Translations under genes and position numbers: made by a program
Part shown: one piece after another, positions 10,735-21,619 of the stretch
Position numbering within the stretch: the first letter of the stretch is position 1
How the letters are laid out: the number at the start of each line of letters is the position of its first letter
Notes under the pieces: generated by a model
The model's input: only the letters and a program-made list of their open reading frames with translations
What the model was told of the DNA's origin: nothing
The model's database searches: none
Assembly (NCBI RefSeq): GCF_003086295.3
Contig: NC_092048.1
Coordinates: 91,120,626-91,184,625, forward strand
Direction of reading: 5' to 3'
DNA: 64,000 bases
Origin: Arachis hypogaea
Lineage: Eukaryota; Streptophyta; Magnoliopsida; Fabales; Fabaceae

Positions 10735-11947
10735 CACTAACTGAACCATTTTCACCTTCATTAAACACACACACGTCAGATTTGAAAGAGGGAGAGGAGA
10801 AGAGATTGAGCACTATTCACTTCAATCTTCTCAAGCTCATATCTTGAGCTACAAAGCTTCGATCGTCGCACCGTTTGTGGCTACACGTTCCTTGTGAAGA
10901 GCTCTACAAAACTCATATACGAAACTGGTAAGGAAATCTCGAATCCCTCTCAGTTCTTCTCTCTAAAATTTTGGTTTTACGGCTTTGGAATTAAGTGAGT
11001 TTTTGTGATTTTGGGTGTTTAGGTTCACTCTAATCCTTGCTTAGCATTGGGTTTTGGCTTCCAAAGCTATTAGAAAAGGTAAGAGCTCTTGAACCTTTGT
11101 GAGATTATGTTTATGTTGATCCCTAGGTTGATTTGTGGTGATTTATATGTATATAGCTTGATTATTGTGAGTTTGGGAGCTATTGAACATATTGGTGCTT
11201 GTTGAAGTGGAATTGAAAGCTTGGTTTGGAATTGAGAGCTTGCTTGTGCTCATTTTGGGTCTTGGTGCATATAGGGAATCAGCCAAGGTATGGTTTCGGT
11301 TTCCTCTATGTAGTATATAATATTCATGGACACTTAGGCTAGTGACCCATAGGATAGGTTTGGAAATTTATATGTTGTTGATGATTGTGTGGGTTGTTGA
11401 TGATGTGAATGTTGCTAGATAATGATGTTGGGAAGTAGTGTATGATGAACTTGTATGAATGTGCATTATGATTATTAATATAGAGAATGATTGAGTTGAT
11501 GGTGAAGATTGATATTGATGAATGAGGATTTGTGAATGTGTTGGTGGAAAATTATTTGATATGTGGTATATTTGATAATTAAGGTTGAGAATGATGAAGT
11601 GTGATGGAAGTTTTGTTAGGAATAGTAAATTGTAACCTAAGAGAGTGGATTGTGCTGAAAATGGGAGTTGGTATTGTTTTGGTTGGGTGTGGGTTGTGAA
11701 AGTTGATAAATTGATGTTTTTATAAGTTTTGGTAAAAACAAATTTTTGGTGAAATTTGTATGATCATAAATTTTGTTTTGGTTTTCAAAATTTGTTGAAA
11801 TTTGTTTAGAATTAAAACTTATTAAAAACTCTTCGAATCAATATAAAGTTTGAAAAATTTAGAATTTTGTAGAGGAAGTTATGATCATTCAAAGTTGATG
11901 TTGAAAATCAAAAATTCTGCAAAGTTGCAGAATTTTATAATTTCTGG

Positions 11948-12292
11948 TATGTGCGCACGCGCAGCCTTGTGCCCACGCACAACCCTGCGAAAATCTTATT
12001 TTGTGTGGATGCATAGACCTGTGCGTACGCACAGGCAGGAAAAGGCTCTCTGCTTGCAGCGTTAGCAGAGCTTGTGTGTGCACACATCAATGAAGAATTG
12101 CGACCTGTGCGTACGCACAGCCCTGTGCGCACGCACAAGTCGGGAAGGGTCGTCTGTTGGAGGCGCTAGCACACCCTATGCGAGTGAACAGACCTTATAA
12201 ATTTCAGTATCTGTGCGTACACACACACCTGTGTGCACGCACACTTTTAAAATCTTCCTGGGCGTGCGCACAAACTCCCCTGTGCGGCCGCA
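11948..12292 (+). repeat. Element B LTR palindrome block (TGTGCGTACGCACA type)
   Basis: Around ten copies of a 14-bp palindrome TGTGCGTACGCACA or close variants (TGTGCGCACGCACA, TGTGCGGCCGCACA). The second LTR has the block at 23217-23545. It differs in sequence from the blocks in A, C and D but has the same form. Confidence 0.8.
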
Positions 12293-13923
12293 CATGCCCT
12301 GTTTCTCAAATTTTACTTTGTTTTCAACTATTCTACCTTCCCAACAAGGTTGCAAGCTTCTATAACACCATTTTAGGATTCTTGGGCCTAGTTTTGGACA
12401 TTTAAAACATTGGCAAAGAAGTTACTAGCTTTAGATGTTGTTATTTGGAAAATTTAGAAAATGGAGGCCTAGGTTTCCGGCGTGCTGAGGATGGTTTGAC
12501 GTTATGTGATGAATGGTTGATGTATGAGATGAAAATTGAGGAACTGTTGAGTTTGGAATAAAAATGTGAATTGACAGTGGTTGAGATGAGTCGAGGACTC
12601 GAATGTGTGATGAGGAATCACGGATGTATTGAAACTACTTTCTGAAAAACCACTGTACTATTATTTTATATTGAGATTATGAGACGCTATGCGCCCAGCA
12701 GGGACGGCGGTTGGATCCCGCCTGTCGAGGTAGCACCGGCGGCGTAAGGGCAGTGGTTCGTCCTACTTGCATTGAGATGTGAGGTTTGTGACAAGAGTAT
12801 CCCACTCGCATCCCTTCGGATCAATAGAGCGTGCAGGCAAAGTACCTGGACAGTGATCCGAGCACTATATCTCGGGGGTTCCCATATGAGGATTCCGAAG
12901 GGCGACGTCTCCATGGAGATATGTCGGGTTGGCAGTTGAACCGACAATGTGATATCACAGCCAGTAGGACAGGCATTCATCATATGCATTTTCTATCTGT
13001 TTGTATGCTTTGACTACTTGTAATGGCTTGCCTATTTGTATAACATGCCTAATTGCTATTTGAATTATTTGCCTTACATGCCAATACTTGTGTTTTACTT
13101 GCATTTTGTATTATCTGTGTTTTCTACTGGGATTGAGGATGTTCGGAAGGCGGTGCCGATGGGATCGCATGGAGGATAGGTTGGTGAAGGCTGTGGGACA
13201 GTGGTGTTTGGTTAGAATAGAAATCCCCTAAGATAGATTACCTGGGTTATTTATTTATGCTAAGGTTTATATAATTATGATTATTTGTTTTATTATGCCT
13301 TAAGATTGAATTCTTGTGATGGATATGGAGTCTAGGATTGCCTTTGGCGTCCCGGGGTCTTATATCCTACATCACTGGGCACTGTTACCATACTGAGAAC
13401 CTCCGGTTCTCATACGATATTTCTGTTGTGTTTTTCAGATACAGGTCACAACCCACCTCGGTGAGTTATCTGGTTGATAACAGAAGCAGAGGATCCTTAT
13501 ATCTTTTTGAGTCTTTTTGGCTTATTTTGTATATGTCTCTCACATTTGTAATTTGTTTCGCTTAGAGGCATGTATTTGAGAGAACAAAATTGTATAAGCT
13601 GTTTTTACTGTCTGGTTCTTTTTGGTCTGTAAATAGCTAGCCGGCTTAAACTCCGCGAGTTGTGGCTAGTTTATTGTGATATTACATATACTTATCTTTT
13701 GGTATCTTATATATGTTTCTTGCACCTTAAGTTAGAAGCTTCGCTAGTACGTTTGCGCTTTTCAAATCCTATTTTTGAGTTATATCCTTCATCGGGCTTC
13801 TAGATTATACTATTCTTTCTCTATATATATATTATGTATGAGCTTATAACTGTCATAATCTCTGATTAACCTTTGCTTTACGACACGAGGTAAAGCTTAG
13901 ACTAATTAGGGTGTTACATTTAG

Positions 13924-13935
13924 TGGTATCAGAGC
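13924..13935 (+). promoter_or_regulatory. Element B primer binding site (tRNA-Met)
   Basis: TGGTATCAGAGC, complementary to the initiator tRNA-Met 3' end, five bases after the LTR end. Confidence 0.9.
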
Positions 13936-14143
13936 GGTTCGTCCTCGTGAGCCTGTGGGATGGATCGATTGTGCTTCATTGCATACTCTGTGTGTCTTTT
14001 CTTTGATGCTATTAGGTTATCTACTTGATATATGCATAGCATGCTTCTTTGTGAGTGCTTGTTTGAGATAATTGAAGCACTAGGATTTTGATATTAAGAC
14101 TGATCACCTTGATATCGATTGTTTGGTGTAGACAGGAACCCTA

Positions 14144-14581
14144 ATGGCCACTCGCGGACGAGGTCGAGCACGTTCACGAGAAAGTAGGAATGAGAAACCG
14201 GCTGACAACCATGCTGAATTCATGGCGGCCATGGCTAACTTAGCGAATACCATGAAAGCTAATGCTGCTGCGTCTCTGCAAGCTATTCAGAGATTAGGCC
14301 GACCGGCCGGAAACGGAAACGGGAATGGCGAAGGGAATGCTAATGACAATGCTGAGGGAAACGGCGATAACACTGGAGGTGTTCCGATGACCTTGGTGAC
14401 GTTCCTCAAGGTTCATCTACCATTTTTCCGAGGATCAACTAATCCTACTGAAGCAGACAACTGGTTCCAGGCTATGGAGTGTGCTTTACAGGCACAGCAC
14501 ATTTTGAATAATCAGTATGTCGAGTTCGCCGCTTATCAGCTTGCGGGAGAGGCCCAGCACCAGTGGCAAGCAGAGTGTCGC
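14144..14581 (+). pseudogene. Element B gag, first part
   Basis: Starts MATRGRGRARSRESRN and runs through a Gly/Asn-rich linker into the gag core (FLKVHLPFFRGSTNPTEADN, WFQAMECAL), the typical chromovirus gag N terminus. It is broken after HQWQAECR by solo LTR C1 and resumes at 16031 with LRQLQNADVSWDIF. The start is the first ATG after the primer site, about 210 bp downstream. Confidence 0.85.
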
Positions 14582-15009
14582 TGATAAACCACTATTTTAT
14601 TGTTTATCTTGTGCTCAATTGAGTGGATTTTATCAATCTTTCATACACTTGTTCATACAAAATGCATGTTTTACATTCTCCTTCCTGATTTTGTGTTATG
14701 ATTGAAAACATGCTTCTTTGGCCTTATATTTGCTAATATTAATCCTTTCTTATTAGCATTCAATGCCTTGATATGTGAGTTAAGTGATTTCAGAGATTAC
14801 AGGGCAGGAATGGCTTAGAGGATGGAAAGAAAGCATGCAAAAGTGGAAGGAATACAAGAAGTTGAAGAAATTGCTAAGCTGTCCAGCCTGACCTCTTCGC
14901 ACTCAAACGGTCATAACTTGAGCTACAGAGGTCCAAATGAGATGGTTCCAGTTGCGTTGGAAAGCTAACGTCTGGAGCTTCGCAACGATATATAATTTGC
15001 CATAGCTGC

Positions 15010-15055
15010 CCCGACGCCAGGTGACGCGAACGCGTGGACGACGCCTCCGCGTCAC
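15010..15055 (+). repeat. C1 palindrome block
   Basis: GACGCGAACGCGTGG and flanking imperfect units (GACGCC...GGTGACGCG; GACGCCTCCGCGTCAC), about 430 bp into the LTR. Confidence 0.6.
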
Positions 15056-15095
15056 TTTGTCGCGACCTGAACGTAACAGAAATCGCTGGGGGCGA

Positions 15096-15133
15096 TTTAT
15101 GGGCTGTTTTTGACCCAGTTTTTGGCCCAGAAA
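15096..15133 (+). other. C1 LTR conserved stem-loop
   Basis: TTTATGGGCT ... GGCCCAGAAA around GACCCAG, preceded by CTGGGGGCGA. The counterpart of the perfect 10-bp stem in the D LTR (25598-25634). Confidence 0.5.
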
Positions 15134-16025
15134 ACTCATATTAGAGGCTATAAAGTGGGAGAATGCATCCATTCATGAGGAGGTCTTCCATTATTCACTT
15201 TTCATAATTTAGATGTAGTTTTTAGAGGGAGAGGTTCTCTCCTCTCTCTTAGGTTTTAGGATTAGGATTCCTCTTAAATGATTTAGGATTTCAACTCCTT
15301 CTCAGGTTCAATATTCTTTTTACTTTATATTTCTCTTTTACTTTCAGATACTTTAATGCTTTTATTTAATTACTTATGTTGGCAAATTGGCTTATGAACC
15401 ATTCATGTTAGGATTTACTTTATTTAATATAAATTGAGATATTTCAGATTTATGATTCTTATTTAGCTTTTTATATTCTTGGCTTTAATTGATTAACTGG
15501 AGACTCTTGAGTTATCAAACTTATCGTGGTTGTTAATTGTTATTTTTGCTAATTGAATTGAATTCCCCTAACTCTAGTCCTTTCTTAGGAGTTGGCTAGG
15601 ACTTGAGGATCTAACTAATTAGTCCACTTGACTTTCCCTTGCTTTAGTAAAGGTTAACTAAGTGGGATTAAAACTCAATTCTCATCACCATCGATAAGGA
15701 TAACTAGGATAGGGCTTCCGAATTTTCATACCTTGCCAAGAGTTTTATTAGATATTAATTTATTAATTCCTGCAATTTATTTTCCTTGTTCAGACCTTTT
15801 AAAACCCAAAAACACTGTTTTCCATAACTAATAATAAGAACACCTCCCTGCAGTTCCTTGAGAAGACGACCCGAGGTTTAAATACTTCGGTTATTAATTT
15901 TAAAGGGTTTTGTTACTTGTGACAACCAAACGTTTGTACGAAAGGATTTTCTGTTGGTTTAGAAGCTATACTTGTAACGCGATTATATTTGTGAATTTCT
16001 TTACCGATAAAAAAACCGATCGTCA

Positions 16026-16581
16026 GTCACTTGCGACAGCTCCAGAATGCCGATGTTTCGTGGGATATATTTCAAACGGCCTTCTACAAGAAGTACTTCC
16101 CTGAGTCTGTAAGGGAAGCAAAGGAGATGGAATTGATGCAGCTAAAGCAAGGTTCCCTATCCGTGGCGGACTACACAAGCAGATTTGAGGAATTCTGTAG
16201 GTTTTCTAGGGCATATCAGGGTGCCCCAGAGACTTATGAGAGTTGGAAGTGTATTAAATACCAAAGGGGGCTGAAGGACAATATTATGACTGCTGTGACT
16301 CCTATGGAGGTCCGTGTCTTCTCCGACTTGGTGAATAAGGCAAGAGTGGTGGAGGAGTATGCCAAGACTGTGGCAGCATCCAAGGACACTCATGGAGGGA
16401 GCTCTAGTCGAGGGCGTGGCAAGTATTTTCATCCGAGAGGACAAAGCTTCAAGAGATGAGGATATGCGCCTCAAGGGCAAGGAGGCTTCAAAAAGAACAC
16501 CCATGATCAGTTTCAGCGGGGCAAGGGAAGAGGAAATCAGAGTAAGAATTCTCCGAATTTGACTTGTGTGTGTTGTGGGAG
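16026..16581 (+). pseudogene. Element B gag, second part
   Basis: Continues the gag core: SWDIFQTAFYKKYFPESV, then MELMQLKQGSLSVADYTSRF and the C-terminal NKARVVEEYAKTV, all classic retrotransposon gag motifs. A TGA at 16457 follows GQSFKR, after which the frame goes on to LTCVCCG, where solo LTR C2 interrupts the first part of the zinc-finger region. Confidence 0.85.
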
Positions 16582-18037
16582 TGATGAACAAGATTTTTGC
16601 CAGTAAAGAATGTCATAAAAATAGTCGCGTTGTAGATATAGTTTCTAAACCAACAAAAATCCCTTTCGTGCAAACGTTTTGGTTGTCACAAGTAACAAAC
16701 CCCTTTTAAAATTGATAACCGAGTATTTAAACCTCGGGTCGTCTTCTCAAGAAACTGCAGGGAAGTATGTTCTTATTATTGGTTATGGAGATTGTAGAAT
16801 TGGGATTTCAAGAATGAGGAACAAGTAATTTAATGACGAGTAAATTAAATGGCAATTAAAAATAGATAAATAACTGTAAAGCAAACTTTTGGTAAGGTAT
16901 GAGAAATTAGAGGTCCTATCCTAGCTATCCTTATTAATGATGATGATGGTTGAATCTTAATTCCACTTTGTTAACCTTTACTAAGATAAAGGAAGGTCAA
17001 GCGATTAATTGGTTTGATCTTCGAATCCTATTTATTTCCTAAGAAAAGATTGGGATTATGGAAGTTCAATTCAATTAACAAAGATAACAATTATCAATCA
17101 CGTTTGAGTTTGATAACTCCTGAGTTACTGATTTATTAACCAAGACCAAAAGGAGAAAAATAAATCTACTTGGAATAAAAATGTCTTCAGAGTAAAAGCA
17201 ACAATAACATAAATAAGAGAAATCAATATTAAACTGAAATACCTCAAATAACATTAATAAAAGAGTAATTTGTAACATGAAAGAATTCATAAAGTGACTT
17301 GCAAAAGTAAATAAAAGGAATATTGAACCTGATCAAAAGAGATAATCCTGAAAGCGAATAAAAAATCCTAAATCTAAACCCTAATCCTAAAGAGAGAGGA
17401 GAGAACCTCTCTCCAAACTAAATCTAATTCATAGAAAGTAAAAATTGGCGAGCTCTGTCTCTGAATGGATACATTCCCCCACTTCATAACCTCTGGTCTA
17501 TGTCTTCTGGACTTGGATTTGGGCCAAAAAGGGCTTCAGAATTCGCTATGAGTGTTTTCTGTAATTTCTGGTGCGTGGCCTCTGTCACGAATCCGCGTGG
17601 GTCACGCGGTCGCGTCGGTCATGCGACCGCGTCATATTCGTTCTGCTTAAGGTGCGCGGTCGCGTTAGTCATGCGGCCGCATCGCTGTTGATTCGCGCTT
17701 GGCACGCGATCGCGTCGTCCATGCGATCGCGTGGATGCCAGTTTCTTCAGAACTCCATTTTACACTTTCCTTCCATTTTTGTATGTTTTCTTTCCATCCT
17801 TTAAGTCATTCCTGCCTTAGAGGATCTGAAACTACTCAACACACTAATCACGGCATCGAATGGAAATAAAGGTAATTAAAATAATTAATTTAAAAGCATA
17901 GGAAACATGTTTTTCACATACATCACATAATAAGGAAGGGAAAGTAAAACCATGCAATTAATATGAATAAGTGGGTAAAGGGTTGAATAAATCACTCAAA
18001 CTAAGCACAAAATATATCATAAAATATGTGTTTATCA
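16582..18037 (-). mobile_element. Solo LTR C2 (same family as C1), minus orientation
   Basis: 1456 bp; the minus strand starts TGATAAACACAT at 18037 and ends at 16582. Flanked by perfect 5-bp target duplications GGGAG (16577-16581 and 18038-18042). It shares the near-end sequence GACAACCAAACGTTTG-like with C1. No internal region, hence a solo LTR. Confidence 0.92.
17583..17735 (-). repeat. C2 palindrome block
   Basis: Four paired units of the type CACGCGATCGCGTCG / ATGCGACCGCGTC about 300-450 bp into the LTR, the same relative place as in C1, A and D. Confidence 0.75.
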
Positions 18038-18676
18038 GGGAGATTTCATCCATATGACTCTTGCAAGATTGGTATAGGTGGGTGCTTCAATTGTGGCTTG
18101 CCTGGTCATTTTACGAGGGATTGCACATGTGGGAAGAACCCAAGTGCGGGTCAGAGTCAGCACCAGGGGCGAGTTTTTGCTGTGAATGCCAAGGATGCTT
18201 CCAAGGCGGATCCGTTGATGAGAGGTATTTGTTTAATTGGTTATAAGACCTTAATTGCATTGTATGATAATGGGGCTTTGCATTTATTTATTTCGTTTGC
18301 TAAAGTTGAGGAATTAGGCTTGAAAGTCTCAGAGTTACCATTTGATCTGCAAGTACATACTCCGCATCAGACGGTCATAACTAGGTCAGGTTGTAGACAA
18401 GTAGGATTTAAACTTGACGGTAGAGACTTTGTGCACGATTTGATCTATTTACCAATGGTTGGGTTGGAGATGATTTTGGGGTTTGATTGGTTGTCAAAGA
18501 ATCGGGTCTTGTTAGATTGCTTTGAACGGACAATTCAGTTTATGCCGGAAGGAGAAAATGGAGTAGTGGTAGATGAAGGTTATTATGTGGACTCTGTAAT
18601 GGTGCACTGTAATGGGGAAGAGTGTCAGGGTTATATCCTGTTGGCTGCTAATGCATTGGGTGATGCCAGAACTTAG
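18038..18676 (+). pseudogene. Element B gag zinc knuckle and aspartic protease
   Basis: The zinc knuckle CFNCGLPGHFTRDC (C-x2-C-x4-H-x4-C) is followed by the protease domain. The active-site motif, normally D-S/T-G-A, reads LYDNGALHLF, so the catalytic Asp is kept but the next residue is Asn. The second conserved segment MILGFDWLSKN is present. It ends at a TAG after GDART; the RT frame starts in another phase, so a one-base indel lies near 18670. Confidence 0.85.
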
Positions 18677-21530
18677 ATCAGATACCGGTGGTTAGAGACT
18701 TTCCGGAGGTATTCCCGGAAGATATTCCTGAGTTCCCACCTCAGAGGGAAATTGAATTTGCGATCGAATTGGTGCCAGGAGCCGGACCAATGTCGATTGC
18801 GTCGTATAGAATGCCTCTGATAGAGCTGGCAGAATTAAAGACTCAGTTGGAAGAGCTTCTGAACAAGAGGTTCATTCGACCGAATGTATCACCGTGGGGA
18901 GCGCCAATTTTATTGGTAAAGAAGAAGGATGGAGGAATGCATTTGGGCGTGGATTACCGACAGTTGAACAAAGTGACTGTGAAGAACAAGTACCCGCTGC
19001 CAAGGGTAGATGACTTGATGGATCAACTGCAAGGAGCTGGGGTGTTTTCCAAAATCGATTTGAGATCTGGTTACCATCAGATAAGGGTAAAGGACGATGA
19101 CATCCCTAAGACTGCGTTTAGGATGCGCTATGGACACTACGAGTTTGCAGTGATGTCCTTTGGGTTAACGAATACACCTGCTGTTTTCATGGATTACATG
19201 AACAGAGTGTTTCGTCCCTTTTTGGACAAATTCGTGGTAGTTTTCATAGACGACATCTTAATTTATTCTAAGACGGCAAAGGAGCATGAGGAACACTTGA
19301 GGATTGTGTTGCAAATCCTAAAGGAGCGAAAGTTGTACACTAAGTTGTCGAAGTGTGAGTTTTGGAAGGAGGAAGTGAAGTTCCTAGGTCACGTGGTGAG
19401 TAAAGGAGGAATAGTCGTAGATCCTTCTAAGGTAGAAGCGGTAATGGAACGGGAAAGACCGACAACAGTGACAGAAGTCAGAAGCTTCTTGGGTTTAGCC
19501 GGATATTATTGGAGATTTATCGAAGGATTTTCCCGGATTGCACTACCGATGACTAAGTTGACAAGGAAGAAAGCGCCTTTTGTTTGGATGTCGGAGTGTG
19601 AAGAGAATTTTCAGACTTTGAAGCAAAAGCTAACTTCAGCACCTGTTTTAATCTTGTCGGAACCGCATGAACCATTCGAAGTGTACTGTGATGCTTCCTT
19701 GAAGGGTTTAGGTTGCGTGTTGATGCAACACCAGAATGTGGTGGCTTACACATCACGTCAGATGAGACCGCATTAGGTGAATTACCAACCTCATGACCTG
19801 GAATTAGCAGCGATTGTGTTTGCATTGAAGATTTGGAGGCACCACTTGTACGGAGTGAGGTTTAGTGTCTTTTCTGATCATAAGAGTCTCAAATACATCT
19901 TTGATCAGAAAGAGCTAAATATGCGTCAGAGGAGGTGGATGGAGTTTTTTAAGGACTACAATTTTGAATTGAGTTATCACCCTGGTAAGGCGAATGTGGT
20001 AGCAGACGCATTGAGTCAAAAATCTTTAACAATTTCTTGGATGAGAATCAAGGAGGATGAGTTAGTGGATAAGTTTGTAGACCTTAAGCTGGATATTGGT
20101 GAAGTTGCCGGAAGAGCTTGCTTGAATCAGTTACAGATCTCGAGTACCTTTAAAACAGAAATTCAAAAGGCTCAGCAAGATGAACAGAAGCTTCAGCAAT
20201 TGTTCCAACCAGTTGGTGAGAAGAGGCTTGGAGAATTCACGAAGGATGATGAAGGGTTGTGGAGATATAAGGGGAGAATTCGCATACTAGATGTTGGGAG
20301 TTTGAGGCAAGATTTGTTGTCGGAAGCTCACAACAGTGGGTTTTCCATTCATCCCAGAAGTACGAAGATGTATTATGACTTAAAGAAGATGTTCTGGTGG
20401 CCTGGGATGAAAGGTGATGTAGCAACCGTGGTACCCAAGTGTCTGACATGTCAGAAGGTGAAGATAGAGCATCAGAAACCGTCGGGAGTGTTACAGCCAC
20501 TTGAGATTCCTCAGTGGAAGTGGGAAGGAATTGTGATGGACTTTGTGACTGGTTTACCAATGACTAGGTCGGGATTTGACACAGTTTGGGTGATCGTAGA
20601 TCGCTTAACCAAATCTGGTCATTTTCTGCCTATCCGAGTGAACTGTTCTATGGAGGAGTTGGCAAGGTTGTATATCAAGGAGATAGTAAGGATGCATGGT
20701 GTGCCATCGAGCATAGTGTCGGACCGTGATCCCCGATTCACATCAAGGTTTTGGGGAGCTTTTAAAAGAGCTTTCGGTACGAGGCTATGTCTCAGTACCG
20801 CATATCATCCGTAAACTATTGGACAGTCAGAAAGGACTATTCAGACATTAGAAGATATGCTGAGGGCATATGTTTTGGATCAACCCAGAAGTTGGGACCG
20901 ATACATGCTATTGGTGGAGTTTGCGTACAACAACAGCTTTCATGCGAGCATAGGGATGGCTCCGTATGAGGCTTTGAATGGACGGAAGTACCAGTCTCCA
21001 TATTGTTGGTATGAATCTGGTGAAGCAAATGTATTGGGTCCAGATTTTGTAGCCGAGACTACTGAGAAGATTAAGAAGATTCGTGCAAGGATTCTAACTA
21101 CTCAGAGTTGACAGAAGAGTTACGCGGACCAGAGAAGGAAGTCGTTAGAGTTTGAAGTGGGAGAACATGTATTCCTGAGGGTTACACCAACAACTGGGAT
21201 TGGAAGATCAATCAAAACCAAGATGTTGAATCCAAGGTATAAAGGACCGTTTGAGATTCTAAGGTGATTCGGGCCGGTGGCATATCAAGTTGCTTTGCCA
21301 CCTCATCTGTCTAACTTGCATGACGTATTCCACATGTCACAGCTCCGCAAATACACGTCGGATGCAGCTCATGTGTTGGAGCCTGAGTCGGTTGAGTTGA
21401 GGGAGAACTTAACTTTCCAAGTAACGCCAGTGAGGATCGACGACACTAGTGTGAAGAAGCTGCGAGGAAAGGAAGTTTCATTTGTTAAAGTTGCGTGGGA
21501 GTGAGCAGGGGTTGAAGAGCACACTTGGGA
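18677..21530 (+). pseudogene. Element B pol: RT, RNase H, integrase, chromodomain-like end
   Basis: [54 protein letters not shown] and the catalytic [11 protein letters not shown]. RNase [17 protein letters not shown] and [10 protein letters not shown]. Integrase: an H-H-C-C zinc-binding region ending KCLTCQK, the core MDFVTGLP and [13 protein letters not shown], and the catalytic Glu in GQSERT. The C-terminal VKKLRGKE ... VEEHTWELESEM matches the chromodomain tail of Tekay-type elements. Stops interrupt at 19774, 20812, 21109, 21265 and 21502. Each sits where a conserved Arg, Gln or similar codon is usual, and most are explained by a single C-to-T change (CGA to TGA, CAA to TAA). Confidence 0.9.
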
Positions 21531-21608
21531 ACTGGAATCTGAGATGCGAAAGGACTATCCCGAGCTTTTCTCAGGTAATTCAAATTTTGAGGGCAAAATT
21601 TCTTATTT

Positions 21609-21619
21609 GGTGGGGAGAA
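21609..21619 (+). promoter_or_regulatory. Element B polypurine tract
   Basis: GGTGGGGAGAA directly before the 3' LTR start TGTAAGAACC. Confidence 0.85.

Larger units (their letters stand above)
10362..13918 (+). repeat. Element B 5' LTR (3557 bp)
   Basis: Begins TGTAAGAACTGCAACTAATC and ends AGGGTGTTACA; the start matches the 3' LTR at 21620. It carries a TATA element and a block of TGTGCGTACGCACA palindromes. The short frames inside it are not genes. Confidence 0.9.
14582..16025 (+). mobile_element. Solo LTR C1 (TGATAAACCAC family), plus orientation
   Basis: 1444 bp from TGATAAACCAC to GATCGTCA, flanked by GTCGC (14577-14581) and GTCAC (16026-16030), a 5-bp target duplication with one change. 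No primer site or internal sequence, so it is a solo LTR left by LTR-LTR recombination. A TATA-like CTATAAAG is at 15148-15155. Removing it restores the B gag frame. Confidence 0.9.

Noticed and set aside
13924..13935. tRNA-Met gene
   Set aside because: Only the 12-base complement of the tRNA 3' end; it is the primer binding site of element B.
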